Origin: Enterovibrio gelatinilyticus | Lineage (GTDB): Bacteria; Pseudomonadota; Gammaproteobacteria; Enterobacterales; Vibrionaceae | Assembly: GCF_028683095.1 (NCBI RefSeq) | Contig: NZ_JAJUBC010000013.1 | Coordinates: 1-64,000, forward strand | Length of the DNA: 64,000 nt | Reading direction: 5' to 3' | In this document: positions 7,357-16,344 of the stretch, piece by piece | Numbering within the stretch: the first letter of the stretch is position 1 | How the letters are laid out: each line of letters begins with the position of its first letter | Notes under the pieces: model-generated | Told to the model about the DNA's origin: nothing | Seen by the model: the letters and a program-made list of their open reading frames with translations, nothing else | Database searches by the model: none | Made by a program: the position numbers and the translations under genes

Positions 7357-8259
7357 TCAGCCTTTTGTTTGATCTTCGACAGACGATGGGCAACAAGCGA
7401 GCGATTTTTCCTGTGCTTGCTGCCAACGTTCAATCGCGCCTTGCCCTGACGCCACACCAATGTCATACGCAAGCTCGAGTGAAGCTGCATTTCGGCTCAA
7501 GCGTTTAAGGCTGAAATTTTCTGGCGGACAAATTTCAATGATGGTAACGCCGGGAGGCGGATTATTAATCAATGTCAACGCGGCGTTATAGCGAAGATGG
7601 CGGGTAAGCATGGGCTCAATGAGTTGGGGGTGATCGTTCAATAAACGTTTGGTTAATGCCGCGAACTTGGGTGCAGATTTACGATAGCTGTTTGGACGGC
7701 TTCGAAGCACCATGATAGACCTTGCTCCTCGACGAATCGCTTCGGCAACAGGAATGGCATCCGCCACGCCGCCATCAACATACCGTACACCGCCTAGATC
7801 AACGCCGTGTCGATACATCACGGGCAACGCACTACTGGCTTTCATTGTGTCGGCCAGTGTGTCTACATGTGGTGTTAAGTATTCCGCTTCGCCTGTGTCT
7901 TGCCGCGTGACGCCGAGAAAGAATGGCCTTGGGTCTGCACGAAGAACGTCTTTATCTATCCCTAGCTCTTTGAGTGTGATCTCCCACATCCAATCGAGAT
8001 CCATCAAATCACCGCCCAAGGCAAATTTCCCCGGTCTGATGAATTCTTTGCGCAGGCTATAATCGAGATAAATTTTGCGGTTACGACCGGGCATATTCGC
8101 AAGGTAAGCCGCAAGATTGCTGGCACCGGCAGACACACCCCAGAAGCTATCAAACGATGAAAATCCTTGAGCCATAAAATGGTCAAGCACACCGCAAGAG
8201 AAGATGCCTCGCATCGCACCACCTTCGACGATCAACGCCCTTTCACCGATAGTGTTCAA
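7357..8259 (-). CDS. patatin-like phospholipase
   Basis: This is a cytoplasmic serine hydrolase of the patatin family, YjjU-like. It has the oxyanion motif GGAMRG, the nucleophile elbow GVSAGAS and the dyad aspartate in YVDGG. Such proteins cleave acyl chains from glycerophospholipids. No signal peptide is seen. The ribosome binding site GGGAGGT lies seven bases before TTG at 8259, which I prefer as start; an in-frame start at 8283 sits before that site and would add eight residues. About 300 residues is normal for this group. Confidence 0.85.
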   Translation of the reverse strand: MNTIGERALIVEGGAMRGIFSCGVLDHFMAQGFSSFDSFWGVSAGASNLAAYLANMPGRNRKIYLDYSLRKEFIRPGKFALGGDLMDLDWMWEITLKELGIDKDVLRADPRPFFLGVTRQDTGEAEYLTPHVDTLADTMKASSALPVMYRHGVDLGGVRYVDGGVADAIPVAEAIRRGARSIMVLRSRPNSYRKSAPKFAALTKRLLNDHPQLIEPMLTRHLRYNAALTLINNPPPGVTIIEICPPENFSLKRLSRNAASLELAYDIGVASGQGAIERWQQAQEKSLACCPSSVEDQTKG

Positions 8260-8293
8260 GCATACCTCCCTGTTTTCATACAATCATCCGATG

Positions 8294-9232
8294 TTATTTC
8301 TGACTCGCCAAAAACACGTCCACTTCCTCTCGAGTCGGAATGGAGGTTTGCGCACCAAAACGCGTGACCGAAATTGCAGCGGCGGCATGAGCAAACCGAA
8401 TGGCTGACGTTATAGACATTCGTTCCATCAAACCTGTCACAAATGCGCCGTTAAAAGTATCACCCGCAGCCGTTGTGTCTGTGGCCTTAACACGAAAACC
8501 TTCGATAATTCCACCAGACAGTTGAAGGCTTTCTTCATCTTGCTGACTCAGATACACACCCTTGGCCCCCAAAGTGATCATCACGGTATTGATCCCTTTT
8601 TGATGAAGGATCCCTGCTGCCTGTTGTGCGCTGCTCTCGCATTCAACTTTAATGCCCGTTAACACTTCTGCTTCGGTTTCATTAGGCGTGATGATATCAA
8701 CAGACTGAAGCAGGCTATCAGGCAAATCGGCGGCTGGCGCAGGATTTAGGATCACCTGAGTACCATGCGCTTTCGCCACAATCGCTGCACGCTCAATGCC
8801 ATCGAGCGGCGTTTCTAGTTGCATCAACAGATAATCTGCATTTTTGATGCGTTCTAACTCTGGCTCAATCACTGAAGAGGTGAGCTTGGCGTTCGCTTCT
8901 GGTGAGAGGCAAATGCTATTTTCGCCACTGTCTGATACCTGAATCATCGCAATGCCCGTTGGACAATCCGATTGAATTTTCACCCCAGCGATATTGATAC
9001 CATCGCTCTCAAAACGCTGGCGAATATTCACGCCAAACGCATCGTCACCCACACAGGCAATAAAACCAATATCGGCATTTAGTCTTGCAGCAGCAACGGC
9101 TTGATTTGCTCCCTTTCCACCAGGGATAACTTGGTATTGACGACCAATAAGTGTTTCGCCAGGGCGAGGAAAAGAAGGGACTTGCAAAACGTGATCTGCA
9201 TTTACGCTGCCCAATACCACTAGCTGGTTCAT
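8294..9232 (-). CDS. rbsK: ribokinase
   Basis: This codes for 312 residues of the PfkB sugar kinase family, matching ribokinase in length and motifs. It has GSVNADH at the start, GGKGANQA (about 38-45) for substrate contact, and the anion hole/catalytic TAAGDTFNG with the base aspartate at about residue 258. It phosphorylates D-ribose to ribose 5-phosphate. No rbsDACB transport genes are nearby, so it is a detached copy, and a related sugar or nucleoside-derived substrate is possible. Confidence 0.85.
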   Translation of the reverse strand: MNQLVVLGSVNADHVLQVPSFPRPGETLIGRQYQVIPGGKGANQAVAAARLNADIGFIACVGDDAFGVNIRQRFESDGINIAGVKIQSDCPTGIAMIQVSDSGENSICLSPEANAKLTSSVIEPELERIKNADYLLMQLETPLDGIERAAIVAKAHGTQVILNPAPAADLPDSLLQSVDIITPNETEAEVLTGIKVECESSAQQAAGILHQKGINTVMITLGAKGVYLSQQDEESLQLSGGIIEGFRVKATDTTAAGDTFNGAFVTGLMERMSITSAIRFAHAAAAISVTRFGAQTSIPTREEVDVFLASQK

Positions 9233-9476
9233 GACGATATCCTTGGCTTTTTGGGAAAGCCTTATAGTTGAATGACTCTACACTGATAATGCGTGAGGAG
9301 CACAAGGTTGATAGTTCCAACCCATTTGAAAACGAATTGCTAAGGGCTTCAATCAATTTCGCTCCCCTTTACTTCTTTTTGACTATTTTGTCATCAGAAT
9401 TGACTCCTACACACCTTGTATACCAACAGTCATGGTGCACAAAATCATGGGATAACAAGACGCAAGCGTGTCTTAA
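9233..9476. other. intergenic stretch between rbsK and the 9537 gene
   Basis: This is the region from which rbsK (minus) and the gene at 9537 (plus) diverge, so it must hold both promoters. I see no clear operator, hairpin or RNA gene. Small open frames here lack start signals. Confidence 0.5.
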
Positions 9477-9536
9477 ATGGTAGGCTTCGCAATCTCTTAC
9501 TTTGTTCCATATATTTACGCAGGCGTTCTCACTCAC

Positions 9537-9977
9537 ATGCACGATGATATTGAATATTTGACCGTTTCAGGAAACACCCCGCTCACTGATGAATGGACAG
9601 TCACTCTCCCATCAACATTTCAGAGCAAAATGGAAGATGAAGACTTAGTGATCTGGAAATCGGGCCTAACAATATGGTGCTCTGTGTGGGGCATTGAGCC
9701 TGAAGAGTTTCGCGAAGAAGCGCTGGAATGGGTTGCAGAAGAACAAGCGGAGAAAGCGTTCGATGTTCAGCAGACGGAAAGAGATGGGCTTATCTTTTAT
9801 CGCTATCGCCTGTTTGAAGAAACCAACGATTACCGCGTCGCCTCCGTGTATTGCTTTGCCTTTTCACACACCAGTTATATTCAGCTTGGCATCTATGTCG
9901 ACGACGAAGCGGACTATGCTCAAGCTATCAAAATCTGTGAAAGTCTTTCATTTATTAATCAAACTGTATTTCATTAA
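9537..9977 (+). CDS. conserved hypothetical protein
   Basis: This codes for 146 residues from ATG 9537 (the frame is open from 9477). The protein is soluble and acidic, with a pattern of strands and helices: VTLPSTFQSKMEDEDLVIW, then FREEALEWVAEEQ, then a hydrophobic strand-rich end. The layout (a moderate-length protein with a C-terminal ICESLSF helix) recalls small proteins of Type VI or immunity neighbourhoods, but I do not recognise the family. It stands alone between rbsK and nhaC. Confidence 0.6.
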   Translation: MHDDIEYLTVSGNTPLTDEWTVTLPSTFQSKMEDEDLVIWKSGLTIWCSVWGIEPEEFREEALEWVAEEQAEKAFDVQQTERDGLIFYRYRLFEETNDYRVASVYCFAFSHTSYIQLGIYVDDEADYAQAIKICESLSFINQTVFH

Positions 9978-10292
9978 TTTTGCCTTCCGTTTTGACGAAA
10001 ACCTGCCCTTTCTTCCTCATCTCTGCCCGCGAGGCGCAAGCACAAAAAACAGTGCACATTCTTTGGCTTGAAGACAGCAATTTGGCGCTAACGCTCAATT
10101 TCAACAGTATTTGATATTTCTAAACAAGCAAAGGGTCATCAAACTGCGATAAAACAACGCTACGTCTCGTATCTACAACACCACATCCCTGTCCATGACG
10201 CATACGATGAAAGAAGCAAGAGATAAAACCTTGCTAAAAAGTACCTTGCGGGCATTTGCCCTCAACCAATAATAATAAGCATGTGCTGTGTT

Positions 10293-10324
10293 CTCCGATG
10301 AATTCTGTTCATTCTTCGGAGAGG
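10293..10324 (+). promoter_or_regulatory. hairpin covering the start signal of a small upstream ORF
   Basis: TTCTCCGATGAA-TTCTG-TTCATTCTTCGGAGA forms a stem whose right arm holds the GGAGA of the ribosome binding site of the 44-codon ORF at 10332. Folding would hide that site. The rest of 9978-10292 holds nothing I can identify. Confidence 0.4.
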
Positions 10325-10331
10325 GTTTCCT

Positions 10332-10466
10332 ATGACGGATACGATCTCCCGCCAAAACGAGAAGAGTCATGTCAGGCCAATTGGGCCTTCGGCATTGCTT
10401 CCTAACACCTGTGCTTTATCAGAAACCGCTTCTTTTTCCGCTCGTAAAACACATGAACGTATATAA
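10332..10466 (+). CDS. possible 44-residue leader peptide upstream of nhaC
   Basis: The ORF starts ATG ACG GAT behind GGAGAGGG and encodes MTDTISRQNEKSHV... ending HERI, then TAA. It ends 45 bases before the nhaC start. The peptide has no membrane segment. Its place, the start signal and the hairpin over it suggest a regulatory upstream ORF, but small ORFs of this size occur by chance. Confidence 0.35.
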   Translation: MTDTISRQNEKSHVRPIGPSALLPNTCALSETASFSARKTHERI

Positions 10467-10511
10467 AGAACGCACATTTTCCGGTCAAAAATGTAAACAA
10501 CTGGAGGTAAC

Positions 10512-11942
10512 ATGAAGACGGATATTCCTGAAGGTGCGAGAGCACCACTGCTATGGGAAGCCATTCTCTCGCTCTTATCACTTGTGCTTGGTATCAGTAT
10601 ATCAATCGTCATCTATGGGCTGGACCCCCAAATACCGATGCTACTCGGCGTCATCGTCGCTTGTATTGTCGCGCTTCGTTGTGGGTTCCAATGGAAAGAC
10701 ATTCAAGCGGGGATGGTAAACGGCATTTACAATGCCTTGCCCGCAATGATTATTCTCATGATTGTCGGCTCACTCATTGGCGTTTGGATTCTTGCGGGCG
10801 TTGTGCCCACGCTAATCTATTATGGGCTGCAAGTGTTGGCACCAGAGATTTTCTTGCCCGCTTGCGTGATTATCTGTGCCGTCACCTCGCTGGCAACAGG
10901 CACAAGTTGGGGTACAACAGGGACGATTGGTGTCGCGCTGATGGGCGTTGGCGGTGGGCTCGGCTTTCCCTTGCCACTTGTTGCTGGTGCGGTTTTATCA
11001 GGCGCCTATTTTGGCGACAAAATGTCACCGCTTTCAGACACAACTAACCTCGCCCCCGCAATGGCGGGAACCGACCTGTTTACCCACATCAAGCACATGT
11101 CTTACACCACAGGCGTTTCGATAAGCATCACAATGATCATCGAAATCGTACTTGGCCTGCAATACAGTGCAAGTAACAGCAACATCGAACGCATCGATAC
11201 GATTCTCACTACACTGGATAGCACTTTCTTCATCAACCCCGTTCTGTTCCTTCCCCTTTTGATAGTACTTGGTGTGTCTTATAAGAAAATGCCTGCCATC
11301 CCTGGTATTGCATTGGGTGTTATTGCAGGTGCGATTTGTGCAGCCAGTCTGCAAGGCGCAGACTACAACGCCATAGCAAGTGTTGCGTTTGGTGGCTATA
11401 CCTCTGAAACGGGTGTCTCCGATGTAGATTCCCTGCTTTCTCGCGGCGGTATGGACTCGATGATGTATACCATCAGCTTGATCATTGTTGCCATGATGTT
11501 TGGCGGCGTGATGGAGCGAACCAACCAGCTTCGCGTTATTGCGGACAAAATTCTTTCTGCCGCAAAATCTACCGGCTCCCTGGTCGTTTCGACTGTACTA
11601 ACCGCTATTGGCGCAAACTTAATTTTGTGTGATCAATACATGGCAATTGTGATGACGGCTCGAAGCTACTCTGAAGCCTATCGAGAGCGGGGGCTTGCAC
11701 CCGAAAACCTCTCACGTGCGGTTGAAGATTCTGCCACGGTAACCGCCAACCTTGTTCCTTGGAACTCGGGCGGTGCCTATCAAGCAGCCACATTGGGTGT
11801 TGCGACACTCGCGTATTTACCCTTCAATTTCTTCTGCTGGATCTCTCCGATTGTGACCATAATATTTGGTGTAATGGGCTGGACTATCTGGAAGATTGAC
11901 GATGAGGAACCGCGTGAATCGAGCGTGGAACGTGATTTATAA
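10512..11942 (+). CDS. nhaC: NhaC-family Na+/H+ antiporter
   Basis: This codes for 476 residues and about 11-12 membrane helices. It is a member of the NhaC family, which exchanges sodium (or amino acid-like solutes) for protons at the inner membrane. Family landmarks are TSLATGTSWGTTGTIGVAL, then GAYFGDKMSPLSDTTNLA with the conserved aspartates, and SATVTANLVPWNSGGAY near the end. GGAGGTAAC precedes the ATG. Some NhaC members transport organic substrates (for example malate/lactate exchange), so the cargo is not certain. The gene lies beside the DMSP cluster, and sodium export would suit a marine cell with many sodium-coupled importers. Confidence 0.88.
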   Translation: MKTDIPEGARAPLLWEAILSLLSLVLGISISIVIYGLDPQIPMLLGVIVACIVALRCGFQWKDIQAGMVNGIYNALPAMIILMIVGSLIGVWILAGVVPTLIYYGLQVLAPEIFLPACVIICAVTSLATGTSWGTTGTIGVALMGVGGGLGFPLPLVAGAVLSGAYFGDKMSPLSDTTNLAPAMAGTDLFTHIKHMSYTTGVSISITMIIEIVLGLQYSASNSNIERIDTILTTLDSTFFINPVLFLPLLIVLGVSYKKMPAIPGIALGVIAGAICAASLQGADYNAIASVAFGGYTSETGVSDVDSLLSRGGMDSMMYTISLIIVAMMFGGVMERTNQLRVIADKILSAAKSTGSLVVSTVLTAIGANLILCDQYMAIVMTARSYSEAYRERGLAPENLSRAVEDSATVTANLVPWNSGGAYQAATLGVATLAYLPFNFFCWISPIVTIIFGVMGWTIWKIDDEEPRESSVERDL

Positions 11943-11967
11943 GAAAGGATTGAATAAGTAATAACAT

Positions 11968-12000
11968 CAAAAATGGCGCTCATTGAGCGCCATTTTTTAT
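11968..12000. terminator. bidirectional terminator between nhaC and dddD
   Basis: AAAATGGCGCTCA-TTG-AGCGCCATTTTTT is a strong stem with A and T runs on its two sides, placed between the convergent nhaC and dddD genes. Confidence 0.85.
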
Positions 12001-12108
12001 CGTGAATATGTTAAAACCCTACCTTCTCAGAGTGACACCTAAGCCTTTCGCTAAAAAGGCGTTAAGAAGACGAGCCTCGCTATTTACCCAACCACTTCGT
12101 TTAAAATA

Positions 12109-14628
12109 TTAGTTCGGTATAAATGCATCAGACCAGCCTTCACTGACAACACCCGTATTGATTAGCGCTTGAATCGCATCATCGCTTAACGACAAACGAG
12201 AAAGAACCTCGCGGCTCGAAGTGCCAAATCTCTCTGTCGGTTTGAGCGCAATGATCCCTGCATGGGAAGGCCGAATAGAATAATGATCGACGGTGGTAGT
12301 TTCTAAGCCACTTGGGTGGTCTTCATAAACAGAAAATGCATAGCTCCCTAGGTCACTCCCCACTTTTCCATCGCTTTTTCGGCTGTACTTATCGCGTAGC
12401 CATTCAATGCTTTTTATTTCCGCTGCACCTATGTCTAGCTCACAAAATGTATTGATCCAGTAATCACAGGTCTGCTTCCGCAAGGCATTGGCGATAAGCG
12501 CTTTTCGATCAGCTTCATTGCAAACAGAAACCCCTCGAAAGTGCTTGAGCAACTCAAACGTCTCGAGATCCTTTTCAGACGCATCAAGATACAGCCAACC
12601 ATCCGATGTCGGATAAATATGGGACAGACTATGGTAGCCCAAAGCCTCTCGGCCGGACGGCTCGTTAAACGGTCCGCGGCTAGCATAGTCATGGCTATAT
12701 TTTATCTGCGCTAGATTCGAGATTGACGACAGTGATGTTCTCGCACGCAGTGCTTGTCCCGTTCTTTCACGATGATATAACGCCACTGCAATACTCAAAC
12801 CACCAGCAAAACCGCAGTTCACATCCAAAGTGCCGATATGGGCATGTTCTTCTGGGGTTTGCGCCCCGCCAAAGCGACTCATGATCCCGCTATTGGCTTG
12901 AATAATATCGTCATAGCCAATGTAGTCGGTTTTTTCACCGCGCTTAGGACCACCAAAGCAATCTAAACGACAAAATATCACATTGGGATTGATGGCTTTC
13001 AACCGTGCATCGCTTAACCCTAACGCCTCAACTTGACGCTCTGGAGCGTTGATCACAACCACGTCACTTTCTTTAACCAATTGTTCAAAAATGGTTTTTC
13101 CTTGGTCAGTCAGCATATCCATCAATAGGCTTTCTTTTCCGCAGTTAGACAAAAAGCTAAACAAGACGCCAATGAGTGGATCGTAAAGGGATTTGGTAGG
13201 GTCCAGTTTCGTCACTTTGGCACCAAAGCGCGCCAAGAACCCTGTGGAATGGGGCCCTGCAATGACATTGGTAAGGTCGAGTACACGCACACCATCTAGC
13301 CAAAGTGGATTGATGTCATCTTGTTGGCCTTGCTCCTGATCAAGAGATGCGATGTTCAACGTAGGTTCTGAACGGAAAGAAAAGAGATATTTGGCATCAT
13401 TAAAATCACCATACTGACGAGGTGACACGTCGCACAGTTCCTCTCCCATGCCTTCAAACCAAATGAGCGGTCCCGGCTGTTTCATTTCACCATAGTTTTC
13501 ATCATTCACGGTGACCGTCAGGCCGCTTTCAACATTGTGAGGGTTGCCCATCCATTCTTGTGTAGAACGATGTGGCGCACCAGGAATGCCATGCTCCCCA
13601 AATAACTGGCCCCATTCTTCAGAGGTTTTAGTCACAAAAGCACGCTTCATTTTTTCAGCAATAATGTCCGCCCATTTTTTTGGCAATGGGTACACGCCAA
13701 TAGAGGTCTCTCCGTCCCATTCAGCAATGGGCAGATACAAGTCCTCAACATCAGGAAGCCCTTCGTCAACGAGCTCATCATAGAGTCCCGCAACCTGCAG
13801 GCAGCGTTTCGCATGATTACGATGCGAAGGACAGACGACGTAAAAAAAACGCCCATCTTTGCATTCGTACGTGCGGAAAAATGGGTCAAGAAACTCCTGC
13901 AACTCCTCGTATGTCACATCCATTTCAAGCCCATGCTCACGACGACGAGCAATCTCATGCTCGCGCATGGTAGCGTAACGCTCAGGGAGGTCTTCAATCA
14001 CTATCGAGTTATAGGACAGCCCTTCCATCAAAGCTGATGCTATAGGGACTTCAATATGATCACCCCGACCACTCTTTTCACGTGCATATAAGGCGAGAGA
14101 TACAGCACTGCTTGCCAACGTTGTCGCGTACGCTGACCCTAAAGCCAATGGAGAGAAACTTGGATTGCAGCCCATGAGTAATCGGTTGAAGCCCATGTCA
14201 GCATATACGCCGGAGGTGGCAGAGATAATCGCTTCCGTGGCTTTCCATTCCCTTCTGAGTGTGTCGTTAGAAGCAAAGCCGGGGACAGATAAGGTAATCA
14301 GCCTTGGATCGGCCTGACGAAGTAATTCAAAATCAATCCCTAGACCTTGAAGTTTACCGGGGCGGAAGTTTTCGATAATGATGTCAGCAGTAGCGCAGAG
14401 ACAAAGGGCTTTTTCGCGTCCCTCACTGGTTTTCAAGTCCAGTTCAATACACAATTTATTTCGATTTAACACCGCATTAGCAGGATCATCCCACATTGGG
14501 CCACCTAGCGGGTCGATATGTACAACGTTTGCACCTAAATCGGCAAGAATCATCGCAACAGCGGGACCAGCAATATATTGGCCAAAATCTACAACATTGA
14601 TTCCTGCAAGCGGCAGTGTATTTCTCAT
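12109..14628 (-). CDS. dddD: DMSP CoA-transferase/lyase DddD
   Basis: This codes for 839 residues made of two class III (CaiB/BaiF) CoA-transferase domains in tandem, the size and build of DddD. DddD uses acetyl-CoA to act on dimethylsulfoniopropionate, giving dimethyl sulfide and 3-hydroxypropionate (or its CoA form). Domain 1 starts at LAGINVVDFGQYIAGP. Domain 2 starts at about residue 446 with RVLDLTNVIAGPHSTGFLA. The catalytic aspartate is present only in domain 2, in GTLDVNCG at position 602, the same number I recall for Marinomonas DddD. In domain 1 the matching spot reads LALGSAYA without it. GGAG lies upstream of the ATG. LysR gene dddR follows upstream on the same strand and dddT-B-C diverge. 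Confidence 0.92.
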   Translation of the reverse strand: MRNTLPLAGINVVDFGQYIAGPAVAMILADLGANVVHIDPLGGPMWDDPANAVLNRNKLCIELDLKTSEGREKALCLCATADIIIENFRPGKLQGLGIDFELLRQADPRLITLSVPGFASNDTLRREWKATEAIISATSGVYADMGFNRLLMGCNPSFSPLALGSAYATTLASSAVSLALYAREKSGRGDHIEVPIASALMEGLSYNSIVIEDLPERYATMREHEIARRREHGLEMDVTYEELQEFLDPFFRTYECKDGRFFYVVCPSHRNHAKRCLQVAGLYDELVDEGLPDVEDLYLPIAEWDGETSIGVYPLPKKWADIIAEKMKRAFVTKTSEEWGQLFGEHGIPGAPHRSTQEWMGNPHNVESGLTVTVNDENYGEMKQPGPLIWFEGMGEELCDVSPRQYGDFNDAKYLFSFRSEPTLNIASLDQEQGQQDDINPLWLDGVRVLDLTNVIAGPHSTGFLARFGAKVTKLDPTKSLYDPLIGVLFSFLSNCGKESLLMDMLTDQGKTIFEQLVKESDVVVINAPERQVEALGLSDARLKAINPNVIFCRLDCFGGPKRGEKTDYIGYDDIIQANSGIMSRFGGAQTPEEHAHIGTLDVNCGFAGGLSIAVALYHRERTGQALRARTSLSSISNLAQIKYSHDYASRGPFNEPSGREALGYHSLSHIYPTSDGWLYLDASEKDLETFELLKHFRGVSVCNEADRKALIANALRKQTCDYWINTFCELDIGAAEIKSIEWLRDKYSRKSDGKVGSDLGSYAFSVYEDHPSGLETTTVDHYSIRPSHAGIIALKPTERFGTSSREVLSRLSLSDDAIQALINTGVVSEGWSDAFIPN

Positions 14629-14785
14629 TTATTTATGCTCCTACCATAGAGATGTTAACCTGAAATGAGAAACCTCCTTCACACGGAGAGGGAGTTTCAT
14701 TACAGGCAATGATAGGTTGCAGTGAAATAAACAACCATTAATAAAATTTAGGTCTCGACGTATAAAAAATTAATACGACAGAAAA

Positions 14786-15712
14786 TTAATTATATAAATC
14801 TCTATAGTCATTATTGGATGAATCCCTCTCCACTTCCAACAATATCCAATCAATAAACAACTGAGCGTGTGGATGTAAGGCCCTTGAATTAGACCTAACA
14901 AGATAAAATGCTTCACGTGTCGTTACGCCTGTCTCAAATAAGCGAACAAGCTTTCCCTCGCCAACATATCTTTTAACCAAACTGCTCCGACCAAGTGCTA
15001 TACCGCCATGATTTATTGCTACTTCTAACGCATTGACTAATGTGTCATATTGGCTACCTTGCTGAAACTCGGCATAAGGTAACCCCATGCTAGCAAACCA
15101 ATGACCCCAACCGTCTTCATAACCAATTACATGCAGCAATTTCTCTTTTAGTAGCGTCTCTGAACTGATGTCTGACGGCAGACGTTCCGCATACTGTTTG
15201 CTGCAAACGGGAGACAGGGTATCCCAGGTTAAACGATGGGCTGTTAGATGCGGCCATTGCCCATTTCCATAGGTGACTTCTATGTCACAATCATTCGAGC
15301 CATGACGATTATTCACCCAGATATTACTGGTGACTTTTAGGTTAACTTCAGGATATTTCGCCATAAAGCTCTCCAATCTTGGCGCAAGCCAATGAATAAA
15401 AAAGACCAAATTAATCCTAATATTTAATAACTTAGTCCTATTCTGACCAAAGAGCTCCTCCGTCACTTCTGAAAGCTTCTCTATAGCATCATGCACAACG
15501 GGCATATAAGCCGCCCCGGCGTCAGTCAACTGAAGGCCTCGTGGAAGACGCACAAACAGTGCTGTGCCCAACTGACTCTCTAAGCCTTTTATCTGTTGGC
15601 TCATTGCTGCCTGTGTAATATGCAACTCTTGCGATGCGTGAGTAAAACTCAAATGCCGAGCCGCGGCTTCAAAAGAGCGTAGCCAGTTCAACGGGGGAAG
15701 CCTCTTCTTCAT
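14786..15712 (-). CDS. dddR: LysR-type regulator of the DMSP cluster
   Basis: This codes for 308 residues of the LysR family, GcvA-like. The N-terminal winged helix is at about 6-65 (LRSFEAAARHLSFTHAS, then ITQAAMSQQIKGLE), followed by a substrate-binding domain. It lies between dddD and dddT-B-C as in known DMSP clusters, where a LysR protein switches on dddD in response to DMSP or a product. AAGGAT lies eight bases before the ATG. It is transcribed in the same direction as dddD with 157 bases between them. The effector cannot be told from sequence; the name rests on context. Confidence 0.8.
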   Translation of the reverse strand: MKKRLPPLNWLRSFEAAARHLSFTHASQELHITQAAMSQQIKGLESQLGTALFVRLPRGLQLTDAGAAYMPVVHDAIEKLSEVTEELFGQNRTKLLNIRINLVFFIHWLAPRLESFMAKYPEVNLKVTSNIWVNNRHGSNDCDIEVTYGNGQWPHLTAHRLTWDTLSPVCSKQYAERLPSDISSETLLKEKLLHVIGYEDGWGHWFASMGLPYAEFQQGSQYDTLVNALEVAINHGGIALGRSSLVKRYVGEGKLVRLFETGVTTREAFYLVRSNSRALHPHAQLFIDWILLEVERDSSNNDYRDLYN

Positions 15713-15758
15713 GTTTACATCCTTGTTTACTCACGACTTCAAGATACTTGTTCAGCGA

Positions 15759-15790
15759 GAATGGGTTTGGGTAAATACCCAAACCCATTC
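15759..15790. repeat. perfect 15-base inverted repeat (Vibrionaceae hairpin type)
   Basis: GAATGGGTTTGGGTA-AA-TACCCAAACCCATTC is a perfect stem, preceded by ACTTCAAGATACTTG. It resembles the small hairpin repeats at 42090, 42171 and 55001. It sits in the divergent dddR/dddT promoter region (15713-16053), so it could also serve as an operator. I see no other feature in this 341-base stretch. Confidence 0.6.
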
Positions 15791-16053
15791 CCAGTGCTTT
15801 TTAATGTAACTCAATAAAACGTAATTTGCGCAATAAATTAATCATCTATTGGGATGTATAAATTTTCTTATGCCAATGGCTGTATTTTTTTTGATTGTCT
15901 AAATGAGCGTGAACGTAGATGTTTAGCTGGATCTAAATATAAACAATGAAGAACCAGAAAGACTAATGAAGTTAAATAAAGAAAACAATAACAACACAAG
16001 GTGACAATCGTCACTAAAAATCACAAGGGCAGATTTCAATCAGGAGCATTGCA

Positions 16054-16344
16054 ATGGGAAATGAGATAAGTAGGAATAATAAAAAAGGAATATTTGCAGG
16101 GGTAAACCCTGTAATGGCCACTGGGTCTTCCTTTCTTATTATTTTGTTTGTTATCTACACCACGTTAGCGCCAGAACACGCCAGTGGCGTTTATTCTGCA
16201 TCAAAGAATTATATCGCAACGAATTTGGCTTGGTACTACGTCGGATTGATGAGCATCTTCTTATTTATATCTATCTATCTCGTTTTCAGTCGCTATGGGA
16301 GCATCAAACTAGGAAAACCAGACGTAATAGGAGCAACCAAATGA
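16054..16344 (+). pseudogene. dddT: DddT-like BCCT transporter, cut to its N-terminal 96 residues
   Basis: The residues NPVMATGSSFLIILFVIY and NLAWYYVGLMSIFLFISIYLVFSRYGSIKLGKPD are the first two helices and following loop of a betaine/choline/carnitine transporter (about 500+ residues). In DMSP clusters this place is held by DddT, the DMSP importer. Here the frame ends right after KLGKPD with VIGATK and a stop. CAGGAG precedes the ATG, and the stop overlaps the dddB start (ATGA). The junction is clean, so the first gene may still be translated and help dddB translation. It cannot form a transporter. Confidence 0.85.
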
